Shown piece by piece: positions 18,698-28,400 of a stretch of 64,000 nucleotides of DNA. The notes under the pieces were generated by a model, which saw only the letters and a list, made by a program, of their open reading frames with translations, made no database searches and was not told the origin of the DNA. Source of the DNA: an uncultured Flavobacteriales bacterium. Its GTDB lineage: Bacteria; Bacteroidota; Bacteroidia; Flavobacteriales_G; Salibacteraceae. The stretch covers positions 1-64,000 of the forward strand of contig CAJXNO010000002.1 in assembly GCA_913057205.1 (NCBI GenBank), read 5' to 3'. The position numbers were made by a program, and so were the translations under genes. Position 1 is the stretch's first letter. Every line of letters begins with the position of its first letter.

Positions 18698-18705
18698 TAT
18701 ATTTG
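18698..18705 (+). promoter_or_regulatory. Consensus Bacteroidota -7 box (TATATTTG)
   Basis: An exact TAnnTTTG match ends 4 bp before the ATG of the DUF2490 gene. If used, transcription would begin at or next to the start codon, giving a leaderless or nearly leaderless message. Confidence 0.4.
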
Positions 18706-18709
18706 TCGG

Positions 18710-19441
18710 ATGTTTCAACGCATCATCTTCGTCCTCTCTGTTGTTTTCATCCATCAAGCAGCACGTTCTCAGAACGTGGATCAGCGCTTGCTTTGGCTGA
18801 GGTACTACAACACGTTGAACATCACCGACCGCTTAGCAATCCACACCGAGATTGAGGAGCGACGCTATTTCTTGCCCGATCGGCAGCACCAACGACTGCT
18901 ACCGCGGATTGGAGCCCAATACAAGATGAACGAAACCGTCTACGGGAACATTGGATTCACCTATTTTCAGGCCTACGCCCCCAACGATCCGAAGCAGCCT
19001 GCTCAATTGAGATTGGAACTTCGACCGCATCAATACATCGAGTTCGATCATTACCACGGACGACTGAGGTTCCAGCAACGATTCATGACGGAGCAACGCT
19101 TCCTGGAGCAAGCTTCTGGTGATTATCATTTCAACTTCCGGCTAAGGATCTTAAACGCAGTGCTGATCGACTTTCTGCAAGGTTTCACCGCCTACGAAAA
19201 ATCTCGAATGTCCATCCATTTGCAAAATGAAACGATGCTGCAAGCAGGACAAGTGATCACCAATGAGTATTTTGATCAAACACGCTTCTATGCAGGTATT
19301 GACAGCCGCTGGAGCAAGCATTGGCGACTCGACCTTGGCGCCATGCTTTGGTTGCAGCAAGTGCCAGCCAGCACCGTCTATTTCCGTCGATTCATTACAC
19401 GTATTACCTTACACCATTATTTCTCGCTGAACAATGCTTGA
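18710..19441 (+). CDS. DUF2490 family outer-membrane-type protein
   Basis: A 243-residue protein with a signal peptide (MFQRIIFVLSVVFIHQAARSQ). The mature sequence has alternating strand patterns typical of DUF2490: DQRLLWLRYYNTLNITDRLAIHTEIEE-type opening, ELRPHQYIEFDH, LRFQQRFMTEQRF, FNFRLRIL and SIHLQNETMLQAG. DUF2490 proteins are predicted beta-barrels of unknown function. The last 8 nt overlap the SLC13 permease start, so the two are very likely co-transcribed, and a role connected with the permease substrate is possible. Confidence 0.88.
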   Translation: MFQRIIFVLSVVFIHQAARSQNVDQRLLWLRYYNTLNITDRLAIHTEIEERRYFLPDRQHQRLLPRIGAQYKMNETVYGNIGFTYFQAYAPNDPKQPAQLRLELRPHQYIEFDHYHGRLRFQQRFMTEQRFLEQASGDYHFNFRLRILNAVLIDFLQGFTAYEKSRMSIHLQNETMLQAGQVITNEYFDQTRFYAGIDSRWSKHWRLDLGAMLWLQQVPASTVYFRRFITRITLHHYFSLNNA

Positions 19442-21239
19442 TGTATTGACCATAGATGCATGGATCACCTTGGCCGTGATCGCAGGGGCGGTGGTTCTTT
19501 TTGTGACCGAGAAACTGTCCATTGACCTGGTAGCCCTCCTGATCATCTTGAGTTTGGTCCTCACCGGCGTGATCTCCCCTACGGAAGGCATGGAAGGCTT
19601 CTCTAACCCAGCTACGATGACCGTGGCCTTCATGTTCGTGATCTCGGCGGCGATCTTGAAGACGGGTTCACTGCAATACGTTGCGATACAACTCACCAAG
19701 ACCTTTAGAAACCATTACCAACGCGGCGTCATCCTGCTCATGTTGGTCGTAAGCGCCGTTTCTGCCTTCATCAACAACACACCGGTAGTTGCGGTGATGA
19801 TCCCAGTAACCACCCAGATTGCCAAGAACGCGGGTCGCTCAGCTTCTAAGCTATTGATTCCCGTGAGCTATGCGAGCATCTTCGGTGGAACCTGTACCGC
19901 CATCGGCACCTCTACCAACCTGATGGTGAGCGGTATTGCGGAACAGAATGGACTGGAACCCTTCTCCATGTTCGATCTGAGTCCGATGGGCTTGATCTTC
20001 GTTTTGGTGGGATCCTTATTCATGATCTTTATCGGGCAACGCCTCTTGCCTAACCGTAGCAGTGCGCAGGAGGATGAGTTGGAAGACAGCTTGATCGATT
20101 ACCTGGCGGAAATCGAGATCTTGGATGACTCCGAGTTGGATCAAAAAACCATCCTCTCCTCCCCTTTGGTGAAGGAACTTGATATGGAAATCTTGGAGCT
20201 ACGCAGAAATGGCTCCGTGATGAACCTGCCACAAGGTGATACCGTGATGATGCGGGGCGACATCTTGAAGGTGCGCTGTAATGTAGAGAAGATCCGTCAA
20301 CTCAAAGACCAGATGAAGGTGCGCGTGATGCCCTTCACCGACGATGACGAGCTCGATGAAGGTGCTGAGCGCAGCTCATTTGTGGAGCTGGTGATCCCAA
20401 CGAACTCCCCGCTCGAAGGAAAGACTTTGCGCGCCTTCGACTTCAGGCGACGCTTCCGTGCTGCTCCGTTGGCGATACGTCACCGAGAGGAAGTATTGCG
20501 CGACAAGCTACAAGACGTAGTACTCCGTTCAGGCGATGTGATCTTGGTGGAGATGAAGTCGCACTTCTTGGAGCAGTGGCGCACCACGAACCGCAACCAG
20601 AACACCCCCTTCATCATCTTGAGCGAGCAGGGTATCACCAACTTCGACCGAAAGCGTTTTTGGATCGTACTGGCTGTGATCCTTGGGGTGGTGATCACCT
20701 CATCCACCGGCTTGATCCCGATCGTTTTCAGCACCATGTTGGGCGTGGTTACCTTGGTGGTGACGGGCTGCCTGAACATGAAAGAGGTCTACAGAAGCAT
20801 TCAGTGGCCGATCGTTTTCCTCTTGGCTGGAGCGCTCAGTTTAGGAGTAGCAATGGCCAATTCCGGACTAGCGCATCACATAGCCGAAGCTTTGGTAACC
20901 CACCTGAGTCAATTCGGTCCAGTCGTGATCCTCTCCGGCCTCTACTTGCTGACCAGCCTGCTCACCGAAACGATGAGCAACAATGCCACAGCGGCTTTGA
21001 TAGCGCCGATCGCGATCGCTACGGCGCATCAGCTGGATGTATCGCCCATCCCCTTTTTGATGGCGACGATGTTTGCGGCCTCCGCGAGTTTCATGACACC
21101 GATCGGTTACCAAACCAACACGATGATCTACTCCGCAGGAGGCTACAAATTCACCGATTTCTTGAAGGTCGGGGTATGGCTCAACCTCTTGTTCTGGTTG
21201 TTGAGCACCCTATTGATCCCCTTCTTCTTTCCGTTCTAA
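19434..21239 (+). CDS. SLC13 family permease with two TrkA-C domains
   Basis: A 601-residue inner-membrane transporter. N-terminal and C-terminal helix bundles flank a cytosolic insert (about 205-390) containing two TrkA-C/RCK_C repeats ([17 protein letters not shown]... and [19 protein letters not shown]...). The substrate and sodium motifs of DASS carriers are present twice: [16 protein letters not shown] with [10 protein letters not shown], and [18 protein letters not shown] with [15 protein letters not shown]. This layout is found in sulfate/anion permeases; the substrate cannot be fixed from sequence. The Rrf2 gene nearby might hint at sulfur metabolism. Its stop codon overlaps that of the convergent cyclophilin gene. 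Confidence 0.93.
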   Translation: MLDVLTIDAWITLAVIAGAVVLFVTEKLSIDLVALLIILSLVLTGVISPTEGMEGFSNPATMTVAFMFVISAAILKTGSLQYVAIQLTKTFRNHYQRGVILLMLVVSAVSAFINNTPVVAVMIPVTTQIAKNAGRSASKLLIPVSYASIFGGTCTAIGTSTNLMVSGIAEQNGLEPFSMFDLSPMGLIFVLVGSLFMIFIGQRLLPNRSSAQEDELEDSLIDYLAEIEILDDSELDQKTILSSPLVKELDMEILELRRNGSVMNLPQGDTVMMRGDILKVRCNVEKIRQLKDQMKVRVMPFTDDDELDEGAERSSFVELVIPTNSPLEGKTLRAFDFRRRFRAAPLAIRHREEVLRDKLQDVVLRSGDVILVEMKSHFLEQWRTTNRNQNTPFIILSEQGITNFDRKRFWIVLAVILGVVITSSTGLIPIVFSTMLGVVTLVVTGCLNMKEVYRSIQWPIVFLLAGALSLGVAMANSGLAHHIAEALVTHLSQFGPVVILSGLYLLTSLLTETMSNNATAALIAPIAIATAHQLDVSPIPFLMATMFAASASFMTPIGYQTNTMIYSAGGYKFTDFLKVGVWLNLLFWLLSTLLIPFFFPF

Positions 21240-21733
21240 GCGATCTCTCCGCAATCTTCAATGCGGATCTTCTTGCTGGTTTGTCCGCTGCGTGAACCCA
21301 ACTCCTCAATAGCAGAAACCACTTCCATGCCGCTGGTCACTTTGCCGAAAACCACGTGTCGGCCATCCAACCAATCCGTAACGATGGTGGTAATGAAGAA
21401 TTGGCTTCCGTTGGTATTTGGTCCCGCGTTGGCCATGCTCAGGAGTCCTGGCTCATCGTGCTTCAATTCAAAGTTCTCATCGGGGAACTTATCGCCATAG
21501 ATCGATTTCCCTCCTGTGCCGTTATGGTTGGTGAAGTCTCCACCTTGCAGCATGAATTCTGGGATGACGCGATGGAAGGTACTTCCCTTATATCCAAAGC
21601 CCTTTTCTCCAGTGCAGAGCGCACGGAAGTTTTCAGCGGTCTTGGGTGCCACATCGGCACGCAATTCAAATTCAATTCGTCCCAGTGCTTCGCCGTCTGC
21701 GGTCACCTCAAAAAAACATTTCGGATTGCTCAT
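21236..21733 (-). CDS. Cyclophilin-type peptidylprolyl isomerase
   Basis: The start [10 protein letters not shown] at 21733 gives a standard 165-residue single-domain cyclophilin with no signal peptide, so it is cytosolic. Conserved stretches include [20 protein letters not shown], the catalytic-site [33 protein letters not shown] and [12 protein letters not shown]; the active-site Arg, Phe, Gln, Trp and His of the family are all there. It catalyses cis-trans isomerisation of Xaa-Pro bonds. An upstream in-frame extension to 21817 is unlike cyclophilins and is rejected. Monocistronic, convergent with the permease. Confidence 0.95.
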   Translation of the reverse strand: MSNPKCFFEVTADGEALGRIEFELRADVAPKTAENFRALCTGEKGFGYKGSTFHRVIPEFMLQGGDFTNHNGTGGKSIYGDKFPDENFELKHDEPGLLSMANAGPNTNGSQFFITTIVTDWLDGRHVVFGKVTSGMEVVSAIEELGSRSGQTSKKIRIEDCGEIA

Positions 21734-22104
21734 CAATAAAAATTTTGGCGAATATCGGAAAGTTGAACAGTACCCCATCCCACTTTCGCTGAATTGAATC
21801 GACCTACGCCAGCTCAAGCCATCTGAGTCCTAGCTGCGTTTCCCGCTCCGAGTTCAAATGCTATCAATCGTTTACAAACGCTTGTTTTCGATAGTAAACA
21901 GTTACGTACCGATTCTTTTTCCACCCGCTCTCTTCTTTTGTGCCATCGTTCTTTCGTTTTCGTGGCTTCATTCATCCGCCAGCGGAGTTATGGATAGCCA
22001 GCAACGCAGGTTCGCAAGGTTGAGATGGAGGCGCGAATGGATTGAGCCCTGCGCAAACGAAAGTCGATGCATTCAATAAACATTAACATCAAATTTTAGA
22101 CGTC
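21734..22104. other. Intergenic region between cyclophilin and ssb
   Basis: A 371-bp spacer between divergent genes. Short frames here have no protein-like character. AT-rich stretches (for example 22078-22100) could hold the ssb promoter, but I see no exact TAnnTTTG box. No other feature supported. Confidence 0.4.
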
Positions 22105-22452
22105 ATGAACGCATTGAGAAATAAAGTACAGTTGATCGGACATCTGGGTATGGATCCAGACATCAAGAACTTCGATAAGGATCGCAAGCTTGCACGGATC
22201 TCCATCGCTACCAATGAAGTGTATTACAACAACAAGGGTGAGCGTGTAGAAGACACCCAATGGCACAACTTGGTCATGTGGGGCAAGGTTGCCGACCTAG
22301 CGGAGAAGTACCTTAAAAAGGGACAGGAGATTGCCATCGAAGGCAAGCTTGTGAACCGCAGCTGGGAAACCGAGAACGGCGACAAGCGCTACGCCACCGA
22401 GGTGGTTGTGAGCGAAGTGGTCATGCTCGGCAAGAAGGAAGCGGTGGCCTGA
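22105..22452 (+). CDS. ssb: Single-stranded DNA-binding protein
   Basis: A 115-residue OB-fold SSB. The conserved opening MNALRNKVQLIGHLGMDPD, the ISIATNEVYYNNKGERVEDT and WHNLVMWGKVADLAEKYLKK segments, and GKLVNRSWETENGDKRYATE are diagnostic. It is short and lacks the acidic C-terminal tip and the disordered linker of the housekeeping SSB, so it may be a secondary paralogue. A hairpin terminator follows. Confidence 0.94.
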   Translation: MNALRNKVQLIGHLGMDPDIKNFDKDRKLARISIATNEVYYNNKGERVEDTQWHNLVMWGKVADLAEKYLKKGQEIAIEGKLVNRSWETENGDKRYATEVVVSEVVMLGKKEAVA

Positions 22453-22480
22453 TCGGTCCGCCGGTCCTTCGGATTGAGGA

Positions 22481-22513
22481 AGAGTCGCTGTCAGACAATG
22501 GCGACTCTCTTTC
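22481..22513 (+). terminator. Probable terminator after ssb
   Basis: An 8-bp perfect stem (AGAGTCGC at 22481-22488 with GCGACTCT at 22501-22508) around a 12-nt loop, followed by only a weak T-rich stretch. Confidence 0.5.
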
Positions 22514-22579
22514 ATCTTATAACAACGAGGTTGATGGAGATGAGAAATATTTGAGAATCGTTTGAGTATCTTTAGGAGA

Positions 22580-22771
22580 ATGAAGGGAACGATATCCAAA
22601 AAGAACTTACTTAAGAGTATCGACGACTTGCCTGATGAGTTATCTGTTGAACAGCTTTTCGATTGTATTCGATTGCTTCAGAAGATCGAACAAGGGCAAA
22701 GCGATGTCAATAGCCATAACCATCTCTCCACTGCTGACCTCCGAAAGCAGATGGGAAAATGGTTGAAATAA
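22580..22771 (+). CDS. Small antitoxin-like protein, partner of a decayed ParE toxin
   Basis: A 63-residue protein starting at the ATG at 22580, preceded by TTTAGGAGA, which serves as a Shine-Dalgarno site, and by a near-consensus -7 box (TATCTTTA, 22567-22574). It is helical: ISKKNLLKSIDDLPDELSVEQLFDCIRLLQKIEQG, then a polar linker and LRKQMGKWLK. Size, position directly before a RelE/ParE-like frame and the short C-terminal helix suggest the antitoxin of a type II pair; many ParE partners in Bacteroidota have this arrangement. I do not recognise a named antitoxin family. Confidence 0.65.
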   Translation: MKGTISKKNLLKSIDDLPDELSVEQLFDCIRLLQKIEQGQSDVNSHNHLSTADLRKQMGKWLK

Positions 22772-22772
22772 G

Positions 22773-23127
22773 ATGGTCTTTACAATTACAGATTGACTTG
22801 TAGGAAATAGCAGAATTCATTGGCAAAGACTCGATGAAATTTGCACGACTAACCGTAGATAGTCTCATTGAAAGAACCGAGTTCCTGCATGATGATTCAT
22901 TCTCTGGCCACGTTGTCCCTGAAGTTGGTATAGAAGAAATACGTGAATTGATCTATGGCCATTATCGTATTATCTATCACCTTCATTCAAAGGACATTTT
23001 CATTTTAACTGTTTACCATTCTGCAATGCAGTTTAAAAGAAGTAAGCTCATTCAAAGAAATCATGGTGATCCAAGCGATGGAGACGAGGACCTGACGCAC
23101 TGGTCATTGCCCCCACCTCTACTCTGA
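22773..23127 (+). pseudogene. Disrupted RelE/ParE-family toxin gene
   Basis: One nt after the antitoxin stop, an ATG (22773) reads MVFTITD and then hits TGA. In another frame, DL-stop-EIAEFIGKDS continues without a break into a typical ParE body: MKFARLTVDSLIERTEFL, GHVVPEVGIEEIRELIYGHY, RIIYHLHSKDIFILTVYHSA. The simplest reading is one frameshift near 22793 plus a nonsense change at the TAG at 22801-22803. The uninterrupted part from the ATG at 22834 encodes 97 residues that lack the first ParE helix. The C-terminal ~25 residues are unlike the family. Functional ParE would block growth, so loss of the toxin with the antitoxin kept is plausible. Confidence 0.75.
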
Positions 23128-23153
23128 GCATCTTCACCTCTACTCAGAACTGC

Positions 23154-23999
23154 TTAAGAACTTTGAATCTCCACCCTCAAAAACCGTGGTTTACCCGCAA
23201 GGTCGAGTTTGAAGGTGGCCGTTGCATTCGCTCCTAGCGTACGCGCGACCAAGGTTTCAAGCTCCCCTTGTTCCTGGGCGTGGGTCTCGAAATAAACCCT
23301 TCGAACACCAGAGGTGCGGGCCTTCGCCAGTATCGCCTCGAAGAACTGCAGCGGGTGATCCTCAAACAAGGCCAGGTGAGGTTCGTGTGCCAGTACGCGG
23401 TCTTCCATGAACTTTTGCTGATGCGCTGGAATATAGGGTGGATTGCTCACCCAGATGCTTCCCCAATCGAATACCTCATCATCACCTAGGACATCCGCTT
23501 GAACGAAATCAATCGGTAAATGAAGTATGGCCGCATTTCCTCGAGCTACGTCCAAGGCGCCTTCCGATACGTCGCAAGCGCGCAGCTGCCATTGGGGGCG
23601 CTGTGACTTCAATGCGAGCGCAATGCAACCTGAACCTGTACCGATATCCAATACCCGCTCTTCAGATAGACCTTCGCTGTTCAATACCCATTCCACCAAC
23701 TCTTCGGTTTCTGGACGTGGGATCAATACCCGTGCATCCACCTGAAGCTCCAATCCGAAAAAGAGCGTTTTTCCAAAAATGTATTGTACTGGCTCTTGCT
23801 GTTGTAAGCGCTCAATAACCTTTTCCCAACGGCTCAATCTCGCTTCATCCATCTCATCTTCATCGTGCAGGTAGGCTTGTGCCCTGCCCCAACCTTCCAG
23901 CTCCTCAACGCACCAGTGGTACAGCGTCTGGAGCTCACCCTGTTTGTAGTGCTTGGTCAAGCGCTGGTAAAATACCTGTCGAAACGCACCGAAGTTCAT
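23154..23999 (-). CDS. prmC: Release factor glutamine methyltransferase PrmC
   Basis: PrmC methylates the Gln of the GGQ motif in peptide-chain release factors. The 281-residue protein has an N-terminal helical domain (1-85), then the Rossmann domain with VLIPRPETEELVEWV (91-105), motif I VLDIGTGSGCIALAL (116-130) and the catalytic NPPYI at 186-190. Length is normal. No release factor gene is adjacent. It is divergent from the TPMT-like gene with 59 bp between the starts. Confidence 0.96.
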   Translation of the reverse strand: MNFGAFRQVFYQRLTKHYKQGELQTLYHWCVEELEGWGRAQAYLHDEDEMDEARLSRWEKVIERLQQQEPVQYIFGKTLFFGLELQVDARVLIPRPETEELVEWVLNSEGLSEERVLDIGTGSGCIALALKSQRPQWQLRACDVSEGALDVARGNAAILHLPIDFVQADVLGDDEVFDWGSIWVSNPPYIPAHQQKFMEDRVLAHEPHLALFEDHPLQFFEAILAKARTSGVRRVYFETHAQEQGELETLVARTLGANATATFKLDLAGKPRFLRVEIQSS

Positions 24000-24058
24000 C
24001 CTGCGATATTACAGCTATTGCGAACCAATTAACGCCACCTTTGTCTAAATATCCCGAT

Positions 24059-24655
24059 ATGCAGAAGGACCTTATTTATGACTCCGAGTATTGGCAAGGA
24101 CGCTGGGAAGAGCAACAAACCGGCTGGGACATCGGCTATGCCTCCCCTCCGATAACCGAATACTTCACCACCATTGATCGAGACGCTCGAATCCTGATTC
24201 CTGGTTGCGGAAATGGCTGGGAGGGGCAACACCTCTTCGAGCAAGGCTTTAGAAACATCACCCTGCTCGATTTGGCACCAGCAGCAGTGGAATTGATGAA
24301 GCATCGCATGCCTGATGCACCTGCGGAAATGATCCAACACGGCGACTTCTTTGAACACACAGGCAGCTACGATTACATCGTTGAGCAGACCTTCTTCTGC
24401 GCTTTACACCCGAGCCAAAGACAAGACTACATCGAAAAGGCTAATGAGCTATTAACGGCCGATGGAAAACTCGTTGGTGTGCTTTTTGACACGCATTTTG
24501 GTTTCGATCATCCACCTTTTGGGGGCAGCAAGTCTGAATATGAACCGCTGTTTGAGCATCACTTCGAGCTCTTGCATTTTGAACGTTGTAGCAACAGCAT
24601 TGGTCCTCGACAAGGACGGGAGCTTTTCATCGAGTGTAAACCGAAAGAAGCTTGA
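24059..24655 (+). CDS. Thiopurine S-methyltransferase (TPMT)-like SAM methyltransferase
   Basis: The start at 24059 (MQKDLIYDSEYWQGRW) yields 198 residues; the longer upstream frame overlaps prmC and is rejected. The TPMT-family layout is visible: YWQGRWEEQQTGWDIG at the N-terminus, motif I ILIPGCGNGWEGQHLFEQG, DLAPAAVELM, YDYIVEQTFFCALHPSQR and LLTADGKLVGVLF. Bacterial relatives methylate varied thiols, halides or selenium compounds; the native substrate is not evident. CACCTTTG, one base off the promoter consensus, lies about 12 nt before the start. Confidence 0.88.
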   Translation: MQKDLIYDSEYWQGRWEEQQTGWDIGYASPPITEYFTTIDRDARILIPGCGNGWEGQHLFEQGFRNITLLDLAPAAVELMKHRMPDAPAEMIQHGDFFEHTGSYDYIVEQTFFCALHPSQRQDYIEKANELLTADGKLVGVLFDTHFGFDHPPFGGSKSEYEPLFEHHFELLHFERCSNSIGPRQGRELFIECKPKEA

Positions 24656-24658
24656 GTG

Positions 24659-25465
24659 CTAAATCGCCCGCGGAACAGGCACCAGTTGAACGTCACGTAC
24701 CCGAAGAAGTCCATCTAAAAAGGAAAGCTCCACCTTCATGCTCAGCTCTACAGAGACTTCCGCTCCATACTGCTTAACCACCCAATCCTTGAGGCTCATT
24801 TTGGTTTCTTCAGGATACACCTCAAAGTACGCAGGCCTGAAATTGCCCAGGCTGTCCGTGTAAAGCTTCAAGTGATCAATCGACCCTCCTGCGTCTTGAA
24901 AATGCAAGTAGAACCGTTTGGCATCTCCCCTTCGCTTGGCGGTGATCGGATCAAAGACCTGGGTCCCCATGGCGAGGTGGCTTGCGCTGATATCGAGTTC
25001 TGACCCTTGGCCGCTTAGATTGAATGTGATGACCAAGGCGCTTGCTTTATCCGCAGAGAATGAATTGTCGATCACCGTATCCCTCACTTTTCCGGTATAG
25101 ATATCTTCTACCATAACGGTATCGAACACCTTCAAGGCTTCCAACAAAGCCTTCGGATCGAGTGCATTGTCTTTATCCATTCCACCGAAAATATCAGGAG
25201 CTAACACCTGTACTTCCCCAGAAAAAGCCATCGCAAAAAGCTCATCAGAGAGCGCATTGAGCGACTGATCACTTTCAAAGGAAGTCACCTGCAACACATC
25301 GCGATCGGCAATCGATGTATCCGGCTTTAATCGAATGACCCACTGCGCAGACCAGTCTACCGGGCGCTCTAGATCATCTGCGCTTGTTTTTCTGTTTTCT
25401 TCTGCGCACGACAGGGTTCCCACAATGAGTAAGAACATCCAAAAAACACGGAGATAGCTCATCAT
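24659..25465 (-). CDS. Lipoprotein of unknown function coupled to the propeller protein
   Basis: I do not recognise a family. Starting at 25465, the 268-residue protein has a lipoprotein signal (FWMFLLIVGTLSCAEEN) and a mixed alpha/beta body without known motifs; LALVITFNLSGQGSELDISA-like strands and a charged C-terminal part (VSVELSMKVELSFLDGLLRV) are visible. Its start overlaps the stop of the upstream propeller gene (ATGA), so translation is coupled, and it is the last gene of a three-gene unit. A function together with the propeller protein is likely, but no reaction can be named. The GldN-like feel of DAKRFYLHF was considered and judged too weak. Confidence 0.75.
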   Translation of the reverse strand: MMSYLRVFWMFLLIVGTLSCAEENRKTSADDLERPVDWSAQWVIRLKPDTSIADRDVLQVTSFESDQSLNALSDELFAMAFSGEVQVLAPDIFGGMDKDNALDPKALLEALKVFDTVMVEDIYTGKVRDTVIDNSFSADKASALVITFNLSGQGSELDISASHLAMGTQVFDPITAKRRGDAKRFYLHFQDAGGSIDHLKLYTDSLGNFRPAYFEVYPEETKMSLKDWVVKQYGAEVSVELSMKVELSFLDGLLRVRDVQLVPVPRAI

Positions 25466-28400
25466 TTTGACATAGATTGATTGTTCCAAATGAATACAGC
25501 AAAGTCATCAAACTGTTCCATCGCTCCCTTCCAGCGATTAAAAGAACCCAAAAAGCCTTCTGCTAACGCCGCATTGGAGACATCTGAAAGCTTCAACAGC
25601 AATTCGGTGAGTTTCTCTTCTGGAAAGGTCTTGGTTCCTGCTTCGTTCAATTGCTCAAAGACGCGTTCAGGAACACAAGTGATGCGCGCATCATGGGTAA
25701 TGTCTCCATGCATACCCTCCGCCGCGTTCCTGGCCTTCAACCGCTGAATGCTTGAACCTACTGAAGTATGCACCACCATACCATCAAATGCGAGCCAACT
25801 TTGTTGGTTCATGTTCAAACAAAGCAACCAGTCCAATGAACGAAGACCTTTGAGGTGAGCGGTTAAGCCCTGAGCGCATGCAGTCCAAGTGGATAATACT
25901 TGATCTGGTGTCATTCCAGGGCGCAACTGCTGCCTGAATGCGAGGTAGAGTTCAGCGGTAACCGCTTGTGCCGCTGCCCCACTCAGTCCTACATCTAGAA
26001 GAATAACGATATCCGCATCCATTGTGCGCAAGGTTCTAACCGACTTTGAGTAAACGGCCTCTCCTTTCTGAATGGACTGATATTGATCCACAAAGCCAGA
26101 TAACACCTCTTCTAAGGGCTGCTCTCGATCAGAACGAAAACGACGTATGCTCTCCATGTAGCGATGATCCAACTTACGTTCTCCGATGAGCTCTTGGGTG
26201 CGTTGGTCCAGCTCAATGAATGCCTGTTCCTTTTGCTCGATGCGCTCGGCAAGCCTGTTTCTGTCTTCCAATAAGGCCACGGTTCTGTAGCGATCCATGA
26301 AAAAGATCGCAAAGACGATCACTAAGAAAAGTAGGGTGTAGAACCACCAAGTCCTGTAAAAAGGAGGCGCGATCTCAAAGGGTAGCACCTGAAAGTTAGA
26401 GGTGCAAACACCGCTGTTATTACAGGCCTTCAGTTCAAACTGATAAGAGCCGATCGGCAAGGCATGATAAGAAATGCTTTGTGGTTTATCCAAGCTTCTC
26501 CAATTCTCATGTAACCCTTTGAGGCGGTAGAAGTAGCAATTCTTCTCTGGGTTCATCAAGGAGGCGCCTTCAAAACGCACTGTTAGTTCATTGTTCTCTC
26601 CGAAGGTTGATGTAGAACGTTCCGCAGCGAGCAAATCATGGGCCCCTAAAAAGGCCTGTGTAACCTGTAACGTCGGTTCAAATGGGTTGGTCTGGAGCTC
26701 CTCTGGCTGAAGGTTAACCACGCCCATGAGCGTGCCCATCCAGATACCAGTTCTGGGGTGATAGACCATTGCACCTGGATTCACCTCAACGCCCGTAAAG
26801 CCATCGCTTTCTAAGAAGAGCTTATACTCATCAAGAGCTGGGTAGTACACCGCAAGGTCGCCGTTATTTCCCATCCAGATCGAGCCTTGTTCATCAATCG
26901 CCAAGGCGAAAGATGATGACACTTCGATGTCTGCCTTACCCTGTAGGCGTTCAAAGCCTTCACCTTTGAGAACATAAACACCATCATCGTAGGTGGCGAC
27001 CCAAAGCTGTCCTTGTTGATCAAACGCTGCATCCATGATCACATTGGGTGTGCCATCTTCACGCAACGCATAACGCTTAAACTTCCCCTCCTTGAACCGT
27101 ACGAGGTCGCTGCCTAAGGCGCTGATCCAAGTCTCATTGTTCAGGTGATTGTAGTAAATACCAGAGATCCGATTGCCCGATAGACCTGTGCGGGTAGTGA
27201 TCTTTTCTACCAAGCTCAATTGCAAGGGGTCGATGACCACGATACCATCATCGGTCCCCACCCAAAGGTATCCGTTCACCAGTGCAATGCAGCGTGCCTC
27301 TTCCTCCAGAGCCTCCACCTCAATCAACGCATCACTCGCAGATCGATATGCCCATAGCCGACCATCATCGGTAATGGCATAGATGCTCTGTTGCTGGTCA
27401 CTGCAGAGCTGAAATACCTCGTTTTCTTTTAATCCAACCAAAACCGCATCGGCGAGCTGAGCTTCATTTCCGAGCGCATATTTCACCCAGCCTTTCGATG
27501 TTGCAGCGTGCAGCTGATCCATTAAGATGACCACATCCCAAACCATGTTCTCAGGCAGTCCATAACTTCGATCAAATCGTTTGAAGGCCTCGCCTAAGTA
27601 TTGGTCTAGACCCGCAGCCGTTGCTATCCAAACGATGCCTTCACGGTCTACAAAAACAGCGCGCGTCTCATCATAACTCAGGCCATTCGAGCGCCTCAAT
27701 TGCGCCACCTCACCCGATGCAGGCGTAAACCTGAATGCTCCCGCGCTGCGAGTAGCAAGCCAGATGTTTCCATAGAGGTCCACCGCAGCGTCTTCAACCG
27801 CTAAATCCGTTGGAAGCGCTACAGGTCGCGTTTGAAGCCCTTCTTCATCCATACCGGTCAGCTCCAACCACCCTTTCGATGTTTGAACTAGATAGTGACC
27901 TTCGTTCCATTCAAAAACAAACTGAAGTGGATCTGCGTCACTTTCAAATACCCATTCCCAATTGCGTTCAGCTGCGCCGAGGGAGAGATCAAGTCGCAAA
28001 ACGCCAGCGTCGATGACCACAAAGACTTGTTCATTGCGAGACCACAAATCGATGACCCGCGCCGTTTCGTCAATGGGTAATACCATACGTTCGAGTCCAT
28101 TTGAGTCTAACAGAAAGACTTGGCCCGACTCATTTAAAATGTAAAGGTCATCACCTTCTGGTGCGAGTTTCTTGATGCTAGAAAACTCCATGGCTTCAGC
28201 CAGTTCGTAACGCTGAAAAGAATCCAGGCGGGGGGTGATCTTTGTGAGGTTACCCGTCCAATGTCCCACCCAGATCTCGTTGCCATTGGATGCTAAACAG
28301 GACACCGAACTTTCGGCCAGACCATGTGCCACGCCAATGGTCTCAAAGCTATAGCCATCGTATTCCACCAGTCCAGCCAGTGTTCCAACGAGTAGATTAC

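Noticed and set aside
20576-21295. 239-codon frame overlapping the SLC13 permease
   Set aside because: It is His/Arg/Asp-rich out-of-frame shadow coding; the permease frame has clear transport motifs over the same bases.
24659-25465. Possible GldN/PorN gliding or T9SS ring protein
   Set aside because: Only a short DAKR-F-like string is reminiscent; the length, overall pattern and missing GldK/L/M neighbours do not support it.
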